A stretch of DNA of 64,000 nt from NCBI GenBank assembly GCA_035391225.1, contig DAOPKN010000006.1, positions 42,123 to 106,122 on the forward strand, given 5' to 3'. Below the pieces are notes generated by a model. It was not told where the DNA came from, ran no database searches, and saw only the letters and a list, made by a program, of their open reading frames with translations. This DNA comes from DAOPKN01 sp035391225 (GTDB taxonomy: Bacteria; Thermotogota; Thermotogae; MWEM01). How positions within the stretch are numbered: position 1 is the stretch's first letter; each line of letters begins with the position of its first letter. Below, piece after piece: positions 8,599 through 17,567 of this stretch. The translations under genes and the position numbers were made by a program.

Positions 8599-10113
8599 AT
8601 GTTGGATTCCATCGTAACGCGCCGGCAGGTTTCAAAGAAGGAGCGGAAAAGCACGAAAGAACTTCTTGAGCCCTTGATGCAGCAGCTGCAAAGAACGATC
8701 GTGGAGAAACAAACCCGGATCTTGCTGCTTTTCGAGGGGTGGGAAGCAGCGGGAAAAGGGAAGCTCCTTTCTCGGCTTTTGCAGCCTTGGGATCCCAGGG
8801 GTTTCGAGGTGGCCCCTTTTCCCAAGGTACTTCCAGGGTGTTCCTACCCTCCTTCCTTCTGGATGCACTGGCGCGAGCTTCCGCCCGCGGGAAAAATCGG
8901 CATCTTCGACGAGAGCTGGTACCACGATTTGTTCTCTCGCCTCCTTGCGGGCAAGGAAACCACGCACGCCTCTTCCCTTCTGGAGGAACTCTACGCTTTG
9001 GAAAAAATGCTCGTGGACGATGGCATGCAGCTTTTCAAGGTTTTCGTGCACACAGGCGAGAAGAAGCAGCAAAAGCGCTTGGAAAAACGCTGGAACGACC
9101 CGGACCGGCGCTGGCAGGTTTCCCCTACCGCAAGGTACCAGAATTCCCACCACAAACGGATTTCCAAAACCCTTTCCCGCTTGCTCCAAGAGAGTTCCTT
9201 TCCCTTTGCCCCTTGGATCGTTGTGCCAAACGATTCTCCCTCGCTGGGCGTTCAACTCGTGCAAAGGGAACTGCTGGGCCGCCTGGGCGTGCACTGGCAG
9301 GATAAGGCGTTGGAAAGCTTCTACCACGATTTCCCGGGGGAACTGCGGGTCAGTCCGGATTCCTCCGTTCCCACCAAGACGAAAGCCTGGCAGGGAAACC
9401 CGGGGTTTTCACTGGATTCCATGGACCTTTCGCCGAGCTTGGACCGCGAACAGTACAAGAACCAACTGGATACGCAACGGAAAAGAATGCGCGAGCTCTC
9501 CTTCGAACTCTCGGCGCAAAAAAAGTCTCTTGTCGTGGTGTTCGAGGGGTGGGACGCAGCGGGAAAGGGTGGGGCCATCAAGCGATTGACCTCTTGCCTT
9601 GACCCCCGCCACGTGCGCGTGAACCCGGTGGGTGTTCCTACAGCCGAAGAGAAAAAACGTCATTACCTCTGGAGGTTCTGGTCCCATTTTCCACGGGCTG
9701 GGAACATCGCCATCTTCGATCGCAGCTGGTATGGCCGGGTACTGGTGGAACGGGTGGAAGGCTTTGCCGCGGGACACGAATGGAAGAGGGCTTTCTCGGA
9801 AATCTGTGCCATGGAGCATTCACTGAGCCTGCACGGAAGCCTGGTGGTGAAGTTCTGGTTGCAAATCGACAAGCAAACCCAGCTGCAACGCTTCGAGGAA
9901 CGGGAGAACAACCCCCTGAAGAAATGGAAAATCACCCCGGATGACTGGAGAAACCGCGAGAAATGGGATATCTACCAACCCTGCGTGGAAGAGATGATTC
10001 AAAGAACGGACTTGCCTTTTGCCCCTTGGATCGTTGTGGAAGCAAACGATCCGTACTTTTCCCGGGTTAAGGTGCTCTCTTCGCTTGTACGCATCCTGGA
10101 AAAGAACCTTTAA
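8599..10113 (+). CDS. pap: Two-domain PPK2-family polyphosphate:AMP phosphotransferase
   Basis: This 504-residue protein holds two tandem PPK2 domains, the class II arrangement of Pap, which uses polyphosphate to phosphorylate AMP to ADP. Walker A loops are FEGWEAAGKG (45-54) and FEGWDAAGKG (about 315-324). Each is followed by a Walker B-like segment: GIFDESWYHD in the first domain and AIFDRSWYGRVLVERVEGF in the second. The first domain has Glu where the second keeps the conserved Arg, and lacks the RVEG motif. As in known class II proteins, the C-terminal domain is probably the active one. The ATG at 8599 has GGGGAGGTGA upstream. The gene diverges from the ROK-ppx-ppk1 operon and precedes an ABC exporter by 21 bases. 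Confidence 0.93.
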   Translation: MLDSIVTRRQVSKKERKSTKELLEPLMQQLQRTIVEKQTRILLLFEGWEAAGKGKLLSRLLQPWDPRGFEVAPFPKVLPGCSYPPSFWMHWRELPPAGKIGIFDESWYHDLFSRLLAGKETTHASSLLEELYALEKMLVDDGMQLFKVFVHTGEKKQQKRLEKRWNDPDRRWQVSPTARYQNSHHKRISKTLSRLLQESSFPFAPWIVVPNDSPSLGVQLVQRELLGRLGVHWQDKALESFYHDFPGELRVSPDSSVPTKTKAWQGNPGFSLDSMDLSPSLDREQYKNQLDTQRKRMRELSFELSAQKKSLVVVFEGWDAAGKGGAIKRLTSCLDPRHVRVNPVGVPTAEEKKRHYLWRFWSHFPRAGNIAIFDRSWYGRVLVERVEGFAAGHEWKRAFSEICAMEHSLSLHGSLVVKFWLQIDKQTQLQRFEERENNPLKKWKITPDDWRNREKWDIYQPCVEEMIQRTDLPFAPWIVVEANDPYFSRVKVLSSLVRILEKNL

Positions 10114-10134
10114 TCCGCTGACAGGAGGAAAAAA

Positions 10135-10845
10135 ATGGCTTTCATCTCCGTGCAAAACCTCAAGAAAGTATACAGCTCTGGGCGAAGCGCCTTCGAAGCA
10201 TTGAAGGGGTTGGATTTTGACATTCACAAGGGAGAAATCCTCTCCATCCTTGGCCCCTCTGGGTGCGGGAAAAGCACGCTGCTCAATTGCCTTTCGGGGA
10301 TCGACGATCCCACCGAGGGAAAAGTGTTGATCGATGGTGTGGACCTGCACGCGCTGGCAGACGATAAGAAAACGCTGTTCCGCGCGGAGAAAATGGGCTT
10401 CGTTTTCCAGTTTTACAACCTCATTCCCGTGCTATCCGCGGTGGAAAACGTAGAAATGCCGGTTTTTGCGCTTTCCCCCGGAGAAAAGAAAGCCAGAACA
10501 CAGGCCCTGGATGTGTTGAAGCGGCTGGGCATGGAAGACCGCTGTTCCTATTTTCCCTCCCAGCTTAGCGGTGGGGAACGCCAAAGGGTTTCCATCGCCC
10601 GAGCCTTGGTGCACCGCCCGCAAATCATCTGGGCGGATGAACCCACGGGTGCGCTGGATACGCAAACCGGGGAGATGATCATGGACTTGCTACTCGATCT
10701 CAACCGCTCCGATGGACTCACCTTCGTCATCGTGACCCACGACGAACGCATCGCACGCTACTCCGACCGTATCCTTCGCATGGACAGCGGAACCATCCTC
10801 GGCATCGAACAGAACGCCCGCGCCCGTCAAGGTGAATTGCCATGA
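10135..10845 (+). CDS. ABC transporter ATP-binding protein (MacB/LolD type)
   Basis: The 236-residue ATPase has Walker A GPSGCGKSTLLN (about 42-53), the signature LSGGERQRVSIARAL (about 143-157) and Walker B IIWADEPTGALD. Sequence style is that of the LolD/MacB/FtsE group, which pairs with FtsX-type permeases and works as a mechanotransmitter rather than a classical pump. ATG 10135 follows ACAGGAGGAAAAAA. Its stop overlaps the permease start in an ATGA, so the two are translationally coupled partners. Confidence 0.95.
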   Translation: MAFISVQNLKKVYSSGRSAFEALKGLDFDIHKGEILSILGPSGCGKSTLLNCLSGIDDPTEGKVLIDGVDLHALADDKKTLFRAEKMGFVFQFYNLIPVLSAVENVEMPVFALSPGEKKARTQALDVLKRLGMEDRCSYFPSQLSGGERQRVSIARALVHRPQIIWADEPTGALDTQTGEMIMDLLLDLNRSDGLTFVIVTHDERIARYSDRILRMDSGTILGIEQNARARQGELP

Positions 10846-13829
10846 TCATCCCGCTTGTCATTGCTGCATGGTTCTGTTTCATCGGGTGGAGCATGCTCCG
10901 CTACCGCTTGTTCACCCGGATTTCGTTCCGCAACATCTTCCGCCGCAAGATCGATACTTTCCTCATCGTTTTCGGGGCACTCATCGGTACTGCCATGATT
11001 TCCGGTTCTTTCGCCATGAACGATTCTTTCAAGTCCTTTCTGTATTCGCAAGTGGAGCAAAACCTGGGTCCCGTGGACGAGGTTCTGGTGAAGGAGATTT
11101 CCCGCGACAGGACACAGGGCAGCCCGTTTTCGCTTTCGGAGATCCAACCCTTCTTGGATCGCATCCAAGACGCCCGGCAAGTGGATGGTATCCTGCCGTT
11201 GGCAAAGAAAGAAATCACGCTCGGGGGCTTGGGAGAAACACGGAAGTTGCTGGGGAACACTTCCCAAACGGTGATGCTGCTGGGGATGGAGGGATGGGAG
11301 TCTTTCTTCTTCGCGGACGCGCCCCCAGCAAGTTGCCCCGAGGAGCGGGACGGATTGCACGCCGTGGTGCTCAGCCAGGGTATGGCTGATGCACTGCAAC
11401 TCGAAGTGGGCGATCGCGTGGAACTCCTGGTGAACCCGGCGGACCGCCTTCTCATCTGGAAGGCTCTTCCACAGGCCGTGGTGGGGTGCATCCTTCCCGA
11501 CGATAGCATGCCCGGTTACTCGGGGGTGAACCAGAATCGCCCCTACTCCGCGGTATGGGTGTCGGCAAGGGGATTCGGTGAACTGACCAGTTTTCCCGCG
11601 GACACGTACCACGAGCTGCTGGTTTCCAACCGTGGGGGGCTTCGGGACGGCGTCCGTTACTCGGGCTGGGTGATTGACCAGTTCAACGAAAGCAATCTCC
11701 CTTCGGCTTTCCAACTGGAAAATGTCAAGCAGGAACGTCTGCTTTCCGCGGATAGCGCCAATTTCGGCCTTCTTTTCCTTGGATTGAGCGCCTTCTCCAT
11801 CCTGGCGGGCATGCTTCTGATCGGCAACACGTTCTACATGTTGGCCGAAGAACGCCAGCAAGAGCTGGGAACGTTGCGCGCACTTGGGTATTCGCGCAGG
11901 AACGTGGGGCGCCTGTTGTTGTTCGAAGGGTTCTTCTACTCGCTCATCGCTTCCGGCTTTGGGGTAGTTGCAGGATTGCTGATCATGCGGTTCATTCTGG
12001 GCCAGTTCACGGGGTTCTTCGACGACATCACCAGCCTGGTGCAAACTTCCTTCGCCTTCGGCGACACACAGATGCCCGGGGCCCAAGGATTTGCCTTCGA
12101 GTTCTCGGTGACCCCGCAATCCATTCTCTACAGCTTCTTGATCGGCATCGCGCTTCCCATGGTGGTGGTGTTCTTCACCAGCCGCAGGATTTCGCGGATG
12201 AACATCGTGAGCGCCATTCGCGGCATTCCGGAACCCATCGCGGGGAAATGGAAGAAACGTTTGGGAGTGTTCTGGGTCTTTGTTTTTGTTCTTGGCTTGG
12301 TTTTCCTTGTTATTGGCCTTTGGAAGGGCATCCCAGCGCTGCTTTTCACCGGTGTGGTGCAAACCAGTTACGGCTTTTGCTTTGGCTTCCCGTTCAAGCG
12401 CCGCCGGATCATCCTTACCCTCGTTTGCCTTGGGGTAATCTCCTTTGCCATGGGGTGCACGCTTTTTTCCCCCTACCAGGGCATGGAAAACTCGGTGTGG
12501 CTGATCTTGCTGCGTACCGGTGCGGTGCTCTCGTCGTCCATGCTGCTGGTGATCTACAACCTCAAGGTGTTGGAGCACCTGGTGTCCTTGCTCTTCCGGT
12601 TGTTCAAGATTTCCCCGGGGGTCACCAAGATCGCCATCGCCTTCCCTGCACGCAACGTGAATCGTACCGGGCTCACCATCATGATGTTCACCCTCGTGGT
12701 GTTTATTATCATCAACATCTCCATCATTCCCTTTTCCCAGGAAGAAGGCATACGCAGGAGCGAGAAGACCCTTTTCATGGGGTTTGACGCGCAAATCCCG
12801 GTGATCCCCTTCGGGTTGCAACCAGATCGCGACGCGCTTCTCTCCGAGATCAAGGAGCAACCAGGGGTGCGGTCGGTTGTTCCCTCCTGGTCGTTTGGCG
12901 GCAGTGAATTCTCCCCGGGGCAAGAGCGGCAAAGGGAATCCCTGCTGGTTTTCCCCCAAGACTTCTCGTTGCCGGAGGAAATCTACCGGGCAAGGGCGGT
13001 CGCACCCACGGGGCAAACTTCTCCATCTACCCAGCAGAAGTTGCTGGAACAATTGCGCCAACCACAGTCCGACGATTCCATTCCCGTGCTCTGGCTGGGA
13101 GAAGAACCGCCTCCTGGGGGCCCAGAGGTGGTGGACCATACCATCCAGTTGGGAAACGGTGGGCCAACCCTTTCGTTGCGCATCGTGGGCAAGCTCGAAT
13201 CGGACTTGCTCTCTTTCTTCTCCGGCTACGTGCTGTTGGAAAATGCCCAAACCGCGGCTCTGCAGGCAAGCAACGATCCCACGCTGTTGATCCGCTACGA
13301 TGCGCATGATTCCCAGAGCAAGGAAGAGGTGGGGCAAGACCTCACCGAAACGGTTCGTTCCAGCGGGCTGTTTTTGTTGAAATCCCAGGATATCGTGAAA
13401 CTTTCTTCCGCCCTCATCCAAGGGTTCGTGAACATTTTGAACTCTTTCTTGTACTTCGGCATGCTGGTGGGCATCACGGGCATTGCCATCATCATGTTCC
13501 GAGCGCTGCACGAACGCAAGCGTATCATCGGCATGCTCAAGGCCATCGGGTTCACCCGCCGCAAGATCTTCCAGAGCTTTTTCCTGGAGACTTCTTTTGT
13601 CGTCGTGGTGGGTATCCTTTTGGGAATGGTCGCTGGTGTGCTTACGAGTATCCAATTCGTGAACGTCTTGGCCATGAACGGCGCCCCGGGGAGCACGGTA
13701 GCCATTCCCTGGGGAAACCTGGTCATCATGGCGGTGATTTTCTACGGTGTCTCGGTTGTCGCAACGCTTTTCCCCGCGCTTTTGGCCTCTCGGCTTCCTC
13801 CCGCAGAGGCTCTTCGATACTTCGAGTAA
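10842..13829 (+). CDS. FtsX-type ABC permease, 995 residues
   Basis: This large permease begins with a short membrane segment (about 3-20) and then a 280-residue periplasmic domain. A first FtsX block follows, with helices near 308-335, 360-385 and 427-450. An unusual central group of about four helices comes next (475-635), then a second periplasmic domain (about 640-865), and a final FtsX block of three helices (about 868-985) ending in ASRLPPAEALRYFE, the typical MacB-like C-terminus. Such proteins export or extract lipoproteins, lipids or peptides. The central helices resemble those of long YknZ-like or two-FtsX-domain permeases. Substrate is unknown. It is paired with the upstream ATPase through an ATGA overlap. 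Confidence 0.92.
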   Translation: MIIPLVIAAWFCFIGWSMLRYRLFTRISFRNIFRRKIDTFLIVFGALIGTAMISGSFAMNDSFKSFLYSQVEQNLGPVDEVLVKEISRDRTQGSPFSLSEIQPFLDRIQDARQVDGILPLAKKEITLGGLGETRKLLGNTSQTVMLLGMEGWESFFFADAPPASCPEERDGLHAVVLSQGMADALQLEVGDRVELLVNPADRLLIWKALPQAVVGCILPDDSMPGYSGVNQNRPYSAVWVSARGFGELTSFPADTYHELLVSNRGGLRDGVRYSGWVIDQFNESNLPSAFQLENVKQERLLSADSANFGLLFLGLSAFSILAGMLLIGNTFYMLAEERQQELGTLRALGYSRRNVGRLLLFEGFFYSLIASGFGVVAGLLIMRFILGQFTGFFDDITSLVQTSFAFGDTQMPGAQGFAFEFSVTPQSILYSFLIGIALPMVVVFFTSRRISRMNIVSAIRGIPEPIAGKWKKRLGVFWVFVFVLGLVFLVIGLWKGIPALLFTGVVQTSYGFCFGFPFKRRRIILTLVCLGVISFAMGCTLFSPYQGMENSVWLILLRTGAVLSSSMLLVIYNLKVLEHLVSLLFRLFKISPGVTKIAIAFPARNVNRTGLTIMMFTLVVFIIINISIIPFSQEEGIRRSEKTLFMGFDAQIPVIPFGLQPDRDALLSEIKEQPGVRSVVPSWSFGGSEFSPGQERQRESLLVFPQDFSLPEEIYRARAVAPTGQTSPSTQQKLLEQLRQPQSDDSIPVLWLGEEPPPGGPEVVDHTIQLGNGGPTLSLRIVGKLESDLLSFFSGYVLLENAQTAALQASNDPTLLIRYDAHDSQSKEEVGQDLTETVRSSGLFLLKSQDIVKLSSALIQGFVNILNSFLYFGMLVGITGIAIIMFRALHERKRIIGMLKAIGFTRRKIFQSFFLETSFVVVVGILLGMVAGVLTSIQFVNVLAMNGAPGSTVAIPWGNLVIMAVIFYGVSVVATLFPALLASRLPPAEALRYFE

Positions 13830-13849
13830 GTGATGTAAGGAGTGAGAAA

Positions 13850-14368
13850 ATGGACGTTCGAATCCGTGGAGCAGAAATCGACGACCTGAACGCTTTATGG
13901 GAGATCCGCAACCAGTTCTCGGTGGCACACCAGACCATGGGCATCCCCTGTACCTCCCGGGCCTTGCTTAAGGAGAGGTGGGAAAAGAGTTTCCAGGACC
14001 CAAATAACCGGGAGTTGGTGGCAGAGGTGGACGGGAAGGTGGTTGGTTTTTCGGGTTTCCAACTGATGGTGGGAAAGCGCCGCCACGTGATGGGAATTGG
14101 GATGATGGTGCACGAAGAGTACCAGGGAAAGGGCATCGGAACGCTTTTGTTGCAAAAAATCGTGGAGCTCGCGGATCGCTGGTACCAGGTTCACCGCATC
14201 GAGCTACAGGTTTTTTCCGACAACACCCGTGCCATTCGGTTGTACGAGAAATTCGGCTTCGAGGTCGAAGGTACGCAGCGGAAATTTGCCTTCTCGGACG
14301 GTGCGTACCGGGACGTTTTGATGATGGCACGGCTGCGCTTTCCTCCCGACGAAACATGTTCCTGCTGA
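13850..14368 (+). CDS. GNAT-family N-acetyltransferase
   Basis: This 172-residue protein has the GNAT fold. The acetyl-CoA loop is IGMMVHEEYQGKGIGTLLLQ (about 82-101), followed by VFSDNTRAIRLYEKFGFEVE (about 120-140), the classic motif B region. The start DVRIRGAEIDDLNALWEIRN is typical of RimI/PhnO-like enzymes. Substrate cannot be assigned. ATG 13850 follows GTAAGGAGTGAG. It lies 20 bases after the permease gene and overlaps the first LysO gene by 13 bases, so it is within the same operon. Confidence 0.9.
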   Translation: MDVRIRGAEIDDLNALWEIRNQFSVAHQTMGIPCTSRALLKERWEKSFQDPNNRELVAEVDGKVVGFSGFQLMVGKRRHVMGIGMMVHEEYQGKGIGTLLLQKIVELADRWYQVHRIELQVFSDNTRAIRLYEKFGFEVEGTQRKFAFSDGAYRDVLMMARLRFPPDETCSC

Positions 14369-14637
14369 TCCTTGCCGCCTTCGCGGTGGGCTTGCTGCTG
14401 GGCATGCGCGGACACCTGCAAAAGATCAAGCGAATGAAACTGGTTCTGCCCATCACGCTGTTCTTGCTCTTCGTCATGGGTTTCGAGCTGGGCACCAACG
14501 AGGAGCTTGTGCGGCAGTTGCCAAAAATCGGGTGGATGTCGCTGTCCATCGCCCTTCTTGCTTCGCTGGGAAGTTTCCTGGCCGCTTTTTTCCTCGAGCG
14601 TTTGCTTCGAAAAGTGCGGAAGGGCTGGTTCGAATGA
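14356..14637 (+). CDS. LysO lysine exporter, N-terminal half (split gene)
   Basis: The 93-residue membrane protein has three hydrophobic segments and matches the N-terminal part of LysO (DUF340): LLGMRGHLQKIKRMK, then FLLFVMGFELGTNEELV. In E. coli LysO is one polypeptide exporting lysine; in many anaerobes the two parts are separate genes. There is no SD; the ATG lies inside the end of the acetyltransferase gene and probably depends on coupled translation. The stop overlaps the next gene by four bases. Confidence 0.82.
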   Translation: MFLLILAAFAVGLLLGMRGHLQKIKRMKLVLPITLFLLFVMGFELGTNEELVRQLPKIGWMSLSIALLASLGSFLAAFFLERLLRKVRKGWFE

Positions 14638-15215
14638 TCTTGATGCTGTCTGCCGTAGTGGCTGGAATCGTTTGCGGTAGGTTCCTGGGTTTCCATCTCC
14701 CCTCGGAGCTGGTAACGGGGCTGCTCATGGTGCTGGTTTTCGTCGTGGGACTCGACGTGGGGGGAGAAGAGAAGATCCTGTCTTCCATCAAGGCAAACAT
14801 CCCGTTGATCCTGGTGCAATCGTCGGTGACCATTGGGGGCACATTGCTCTTCGCCGCCCTTGGGGTTCTCTTCCTTCCGCTATCCCTCAAGGAAGCCATG
14901 GGTGTTTCCGCGGGCTTCGGTTGGTACAGCCTTTCAGGGGTGATGATCAGCGAAATGGCCTCTCCGTTTCTTGGGGCGGTTTCCTTTGCCGCCAACATCT
15001 TCCGCGAAATGATTGCCATCGTGTGTATTCCCTTGCTTTCACGCTTTTCACCGCTGGGGAGTATTTCCCTGGGGGGCGCTGCTTCCATGGACGTACTCGT
15101 GGGCTTGATCGCCCGGCACAACAGCAAAAAAAACACCCTGGTGGCTTTCGGCCAGGGTGTGTTGGTGACGTTAAGCGTTCCGGTCGTGATTTCGCTATTT
15201 TTTCGAGCCGGATAA
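14634..15215 (+). CDS. LysO lysine exporter, C-terminal half (split gene)
   Basis: This 193-residue protein starts at the ATG of an ATGA overlap (14634). It contains the LysO core: GLLMVLVFVVGLDVGGEEKI, then GVSAGFGWYSLSGVMI and MASPFLGAVSFAANIFREM. These are the most conserved LysO segments, including the acidic residues implicated in transport. Together with the upstream gene it makes one full LysO of normal length, so the split is an ordinary two-gene arrangement rather than a recent frameshift. The gene ends convergently, overlapping the small membrane gene by 21 bases. Confidence 0.88.
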   Translation: MILMLSAVVAGIVCGRFLGFHLPSELVTGLLMVLVFVVGLDVGGEEKILSSIKANIPLILVQSSVTIGGTLLFAALGVLFLPLSLKEAMGVSAGFGWYSLSGVMISEMASPFLGAVSFAANIFREMIAIVCIPLLSRFSPLGSISLGGAASMDVLVGLIARHNSKKNTLVAFGQGVLVTLSVPVVISLFFRAG

Positions 15216-15698
15216 ATCGGAAAAGGTCTTGAGCAACAGGTAAAGGCCAACCAGGATCAACCCGGCGGGAAGAAGGAAACGGAAGAAAGAAACACGGGAG
15301 AGATTCCCCGTAAGGAAGATCAAGCTGATCACGCTTAGGATTCCGACAGGGATCAACAGTCCCTTTTCCCTTTTCCCAAACCAGTACAGCTGGAACAACC
15401 CCACAGCCGGAGCAGCGATGAAAAGGGGCCAGAGGAATTCCATGACCTGCCACCCGGAAAACACATTCACGTACATGATGATCCCGACCGTGAGCAATAT
15501 CCCTCCGGGAACGAGCACCCCGGGGTCTTTCTCTTTCCCGGAGAAAAAGGAGATCTCAAACAGGATACCGGGACCCAGGACGAAAATGGGCCAGATGAAA
15601 TCCCAGGATAGGTTGAAATCCGTGAAAACAGCCAAAAGCGCGAGCACACCAATCGTGATGAACAGGATGCCAAAAATGATGGAAGAAGCCTTTTGCAT
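15195..15698 (-). CDS. Small multi-pass membrane protein, LiaF/DUF5668-like
   Basis: The 167-residue protein has about six short hydrophobic segments arranged as repeated G-I-L-x(n)-W-P blocks (for example FIWPIFVLGPGILFE and FLWPLFIAAPAVGLF). This pattern is found in the membrane part of LiaF, LiaI and related envelope-stress proteins. No cytoplasmic DUF2154 domain is present. ATG 15698 follows AAAGGAGA by five bases, better than the GTG further upstream. It diverges from the DUF72 gene with only 39 bases between starts, which leaves little room for separate promoters. Function is not assignable. Confidence 0.7.
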   Translation of the reverse strand: MQKASSIIFGILFITIGVLALLAVFTDFNLSWDFIWPIFVLGPGILFEISFFSGKEKDPGVLVPGGILLTVGIIMYVNVFSGWQVMEFLWPLFIAAPAVGLFQLYWFGKREKGLLIPVGILSVISLIFLTGNLSRVSFFRFLLPAGLILVGLYLLLKTFSDLSGSKK

Positions 15699-15737
15699 GG
15701 TACTCTCCTTTCTTTCCACGACCATCAGAGGTTGCCG

Positions 15738-16517
15738 GTGTCATCGGTAACCTGGATTGGAACCAGCGGGTTCTCCTACCAGGACTGGGTCGGAGCCGTC
15801 TACCCCGAATCCACCCCCAAGTCCCGGTGGTTCGAGTTCTATTGTACCATGTTTACCGCCCTGGAGTGGAACATGACCTATTACCAGATTCCTTCCTCCC
15901 AGGTGGTACAATCGTTCGCCCGGCGTGCTCCGCGCCCTTTCTTGCTGAGCATCAAGGCACACCGGAGTATCACGCATCAAGGGAAACTTGACCTTTTGGC
16001 GCCCCTACAGGATCTATACCATTGCGCCCAGCAGAATGGCCTCACGCCCCAGTTGCTCTTCCAGTTTCCCTTTTCGTTCCAAAACGACGCGGACGCCCGA
16101 GGTTACCTCGGGAAAATGGTGGAACAAGTACCTGCCCGTTGTTCGTTCGAGTTCCGCCATGCATCCTGGGCGGTTCCCGAAGTACTGGGTTGGCTGCAGC
16201 AGCGAGGCTTTTCCATGGTCAGCGTCGACCAGCCTCCGCTACCCCACCTCATGCCACGCATTCTTTTTCGCTGTGAACCCATCTACCTTCGCTTCCACGG
16301 GCGAAACGCGCAGAAGTGGTGGACCCACGAGCAAGCGCACGAGCGCTACGATTACCAGTACTCTTCCGCGGAACTCCTCCCCTGGGTCAAGCGCCTGATC
16401 GAGGCACGGGCCCAGGAAAGGATCGTCTTTTTCAACAACCACTTCCGGGGAAAGGCCGCCAAAAACGCCAAGCAGTTCTCCTTGTTGCTGGAAGAAAAGG
16501 CTTCGCGGCAAAGCTAA
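15738..16517 (+). CDS. DUF72 (YecE-like) TIM-barrel protein
   Basis: This 259-residue protein opens with TWIGTSGFSYQDWVGAVYP, the DUF72 signature. It also has LEWNMTYYQIPSSQVVQSFA and LFQFPFSFQND, then LRFHGRNAQKWW and IVFFNNHFRGKAAKNA near the end, all family landmarks. DUF72 proteins are widespread TIM barrels of unknown function. I chose GTG 15738, six bases after AGAGG, because the family starts just before the GTSG motif and upstream codons show no conservation. It overlaps convergent glpX by four bases. Confidence 0.88.
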   Translation: MSSVTWIGTSGFSYQDWVGAVYPESTPKSRWFEFYCTMFTALEWNMTYYQIPSSQVVQSFARRAPRPFLLSIKAHRSITHQGKLDLLAPLQDLYHCAQQNGLTPQLLFQFPFSFQNDADARGYLGKMVEQVPARCSFEFRHASWAVPEVLGWLQQRGFSMVSVDQPPLPHLMPRILFRCEPIYLRFHGRNAQKWWTHEQAHERYDYQYSSAELLPWVKRLIEARAQERIVFFNNHFRGKAAKNAKQFSLLLEEKASRQS

Positions 16518-17539
16518 CTCCGTTTCTTCTCGATGTCCACCAGCTTTTCGTCTCCGTCCAGGGACTTGAGGCGGATGGTTTTGCGCGAGAGGTCGTGCGT
16601 GGTGATGATCTTGCGTACGGTGGCACTCGAGCTGCGCATGGCAAGCGACTCGGTCACTGCCTTTCCCTTCACGAATTTCACACCTTTCAAGAAATCTCCG
16701 TCGGTGATCCCGGTAGCCGCAAACACCACGTGATCCCCACCCACCAGTTCCTGCGTACGGAACACGCGCTCGAGGTCCCATCCTCCTTCCACACACTTTT
16801 GCTTTTCCTTCTCGTCGAGCGGCCACAGCTTGAGTTGCATCTCTCCCCCGAGTGTCCGCAATGCCGCTGCGGCCAAGATGGCTTCCGGCGATCCTCCCAC
16901 ACCAAAGCAAATATCCACCCCGCTTCCCGGTGTTGCTGTGGCGATAGCGCCTGCGATGTCCCCATCGCTGATCAACCGGGTACGTGCACCGATTTTTCGA
17001 ATCTCCTCGATCATGGCACGGTGTCGTTCCCTTTGCAAGATCACCACCGTGATCTCCCCAACGGGCACACCAAGCGCGGCAGCCGCAACACGAATGTTTT
17101 CGCGCAACGGGGCATTCACGTCCAGCTTGCCCTTCAAATCCGGGCCCACGGCCATTTTCAACGCGTAAAACGTGGGAAGCGGGGCGATGGTTCCCGGTTG
17201 GGCCGCTACCATCACCGCAATAGCGTTTGCCAACCCGTAGGCCACCAATCGGGTTCCATCCACCGGATCCACGGCAATATCCACCTGCGGCATTCCCTGC
17301 TGCCAACTTCCCACCTTTTCCCCGGTAAACAGCATGGGGGCTTCGTCCTTTTCTCCCTCACCGATCACGACCGTGCCACAAATATCGATGTAGTCCAGCA
17401 TCCCCCGCATGGCGTCCACGGCGGCACCATCCACGGCTTCCTTGTCCCCGTAGCCCAGGTACATGCTGCTCATGAGCGCAGCAGACTCGGTCACACGCAC
17501 CAGGTCCAGCGAAAGCTCGGGGTACGATTCCTTGATCAT
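16514..17539 (-). CDS. glpX: Fructose-1,6-bisphosphatase class II
   Basis: GlpX removes the 1-phosphate of fructose 1,6-bisphosphate in gluconeogenesis and is metal dependent. The 341-residue length is normal. Motifs include VVIGEGEKDEAPML (metal-binding acidic residues), DPVDGTRLVAYG (about 93-104), GDGDIAGAIATATPGSG-type glycine-rich segments and GGSPEAILAAAALRTLGG. ATG 17539 follows GAAGGGAGGAGACC. A strong terminator separates it from the motility gene upstream, so it probably has its own promoter, though none is obvious in the short gap. YvcK, which affects gluconeogenic growth, is also encoded in this window. Confidence 0.96.
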   Translation of the reverse strand: MIKESYPELSLDLVRVTESAALMSSMYLGYGDKEAVDGAAVDAMRGMLDYIDICGTVVIGEGEKDEAPMLFTGEKVGSWQQGMPQVDIAVDPVDGTRLVAYGLANAIAVMVAAQPGTIAPLPTFYALKMAVGPDLKGKLDVNAPLRENIRVAAAALGVPVGEITVVILQRERHRAMIEEIRKIGARTRLISDGDIAGAIATATPGSGVDICFGVGGSPEAILAAAALRTLGGEMQLKLWPLDEKEKQKCVEGGWDLERVFRTQELVGGDHVVFAATGITDGDFLKGVKFVKGKAVTESLAMRSSSATVRKIITTHDLSRKTIRLKSLDGDEKLVDIEKKRS

Positions 17540-17567
17540 GGTCTCCTCCCTTCAAGTTCCTTGCATG

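Noticed and set aside
10827..13928. A 1033-codon open frame on the minus strand
   Set aside because: It mirrors the FtsX-type permease. The translation is rich in His, Gln and Arg with no domain, and it lacks a matching SD.
14356..15215. Frameshifted single lysO gene
   Set aside because: The clean ATGA overlap and complete conserved parts on both sides fit the known two-gene form better than a broken gene.
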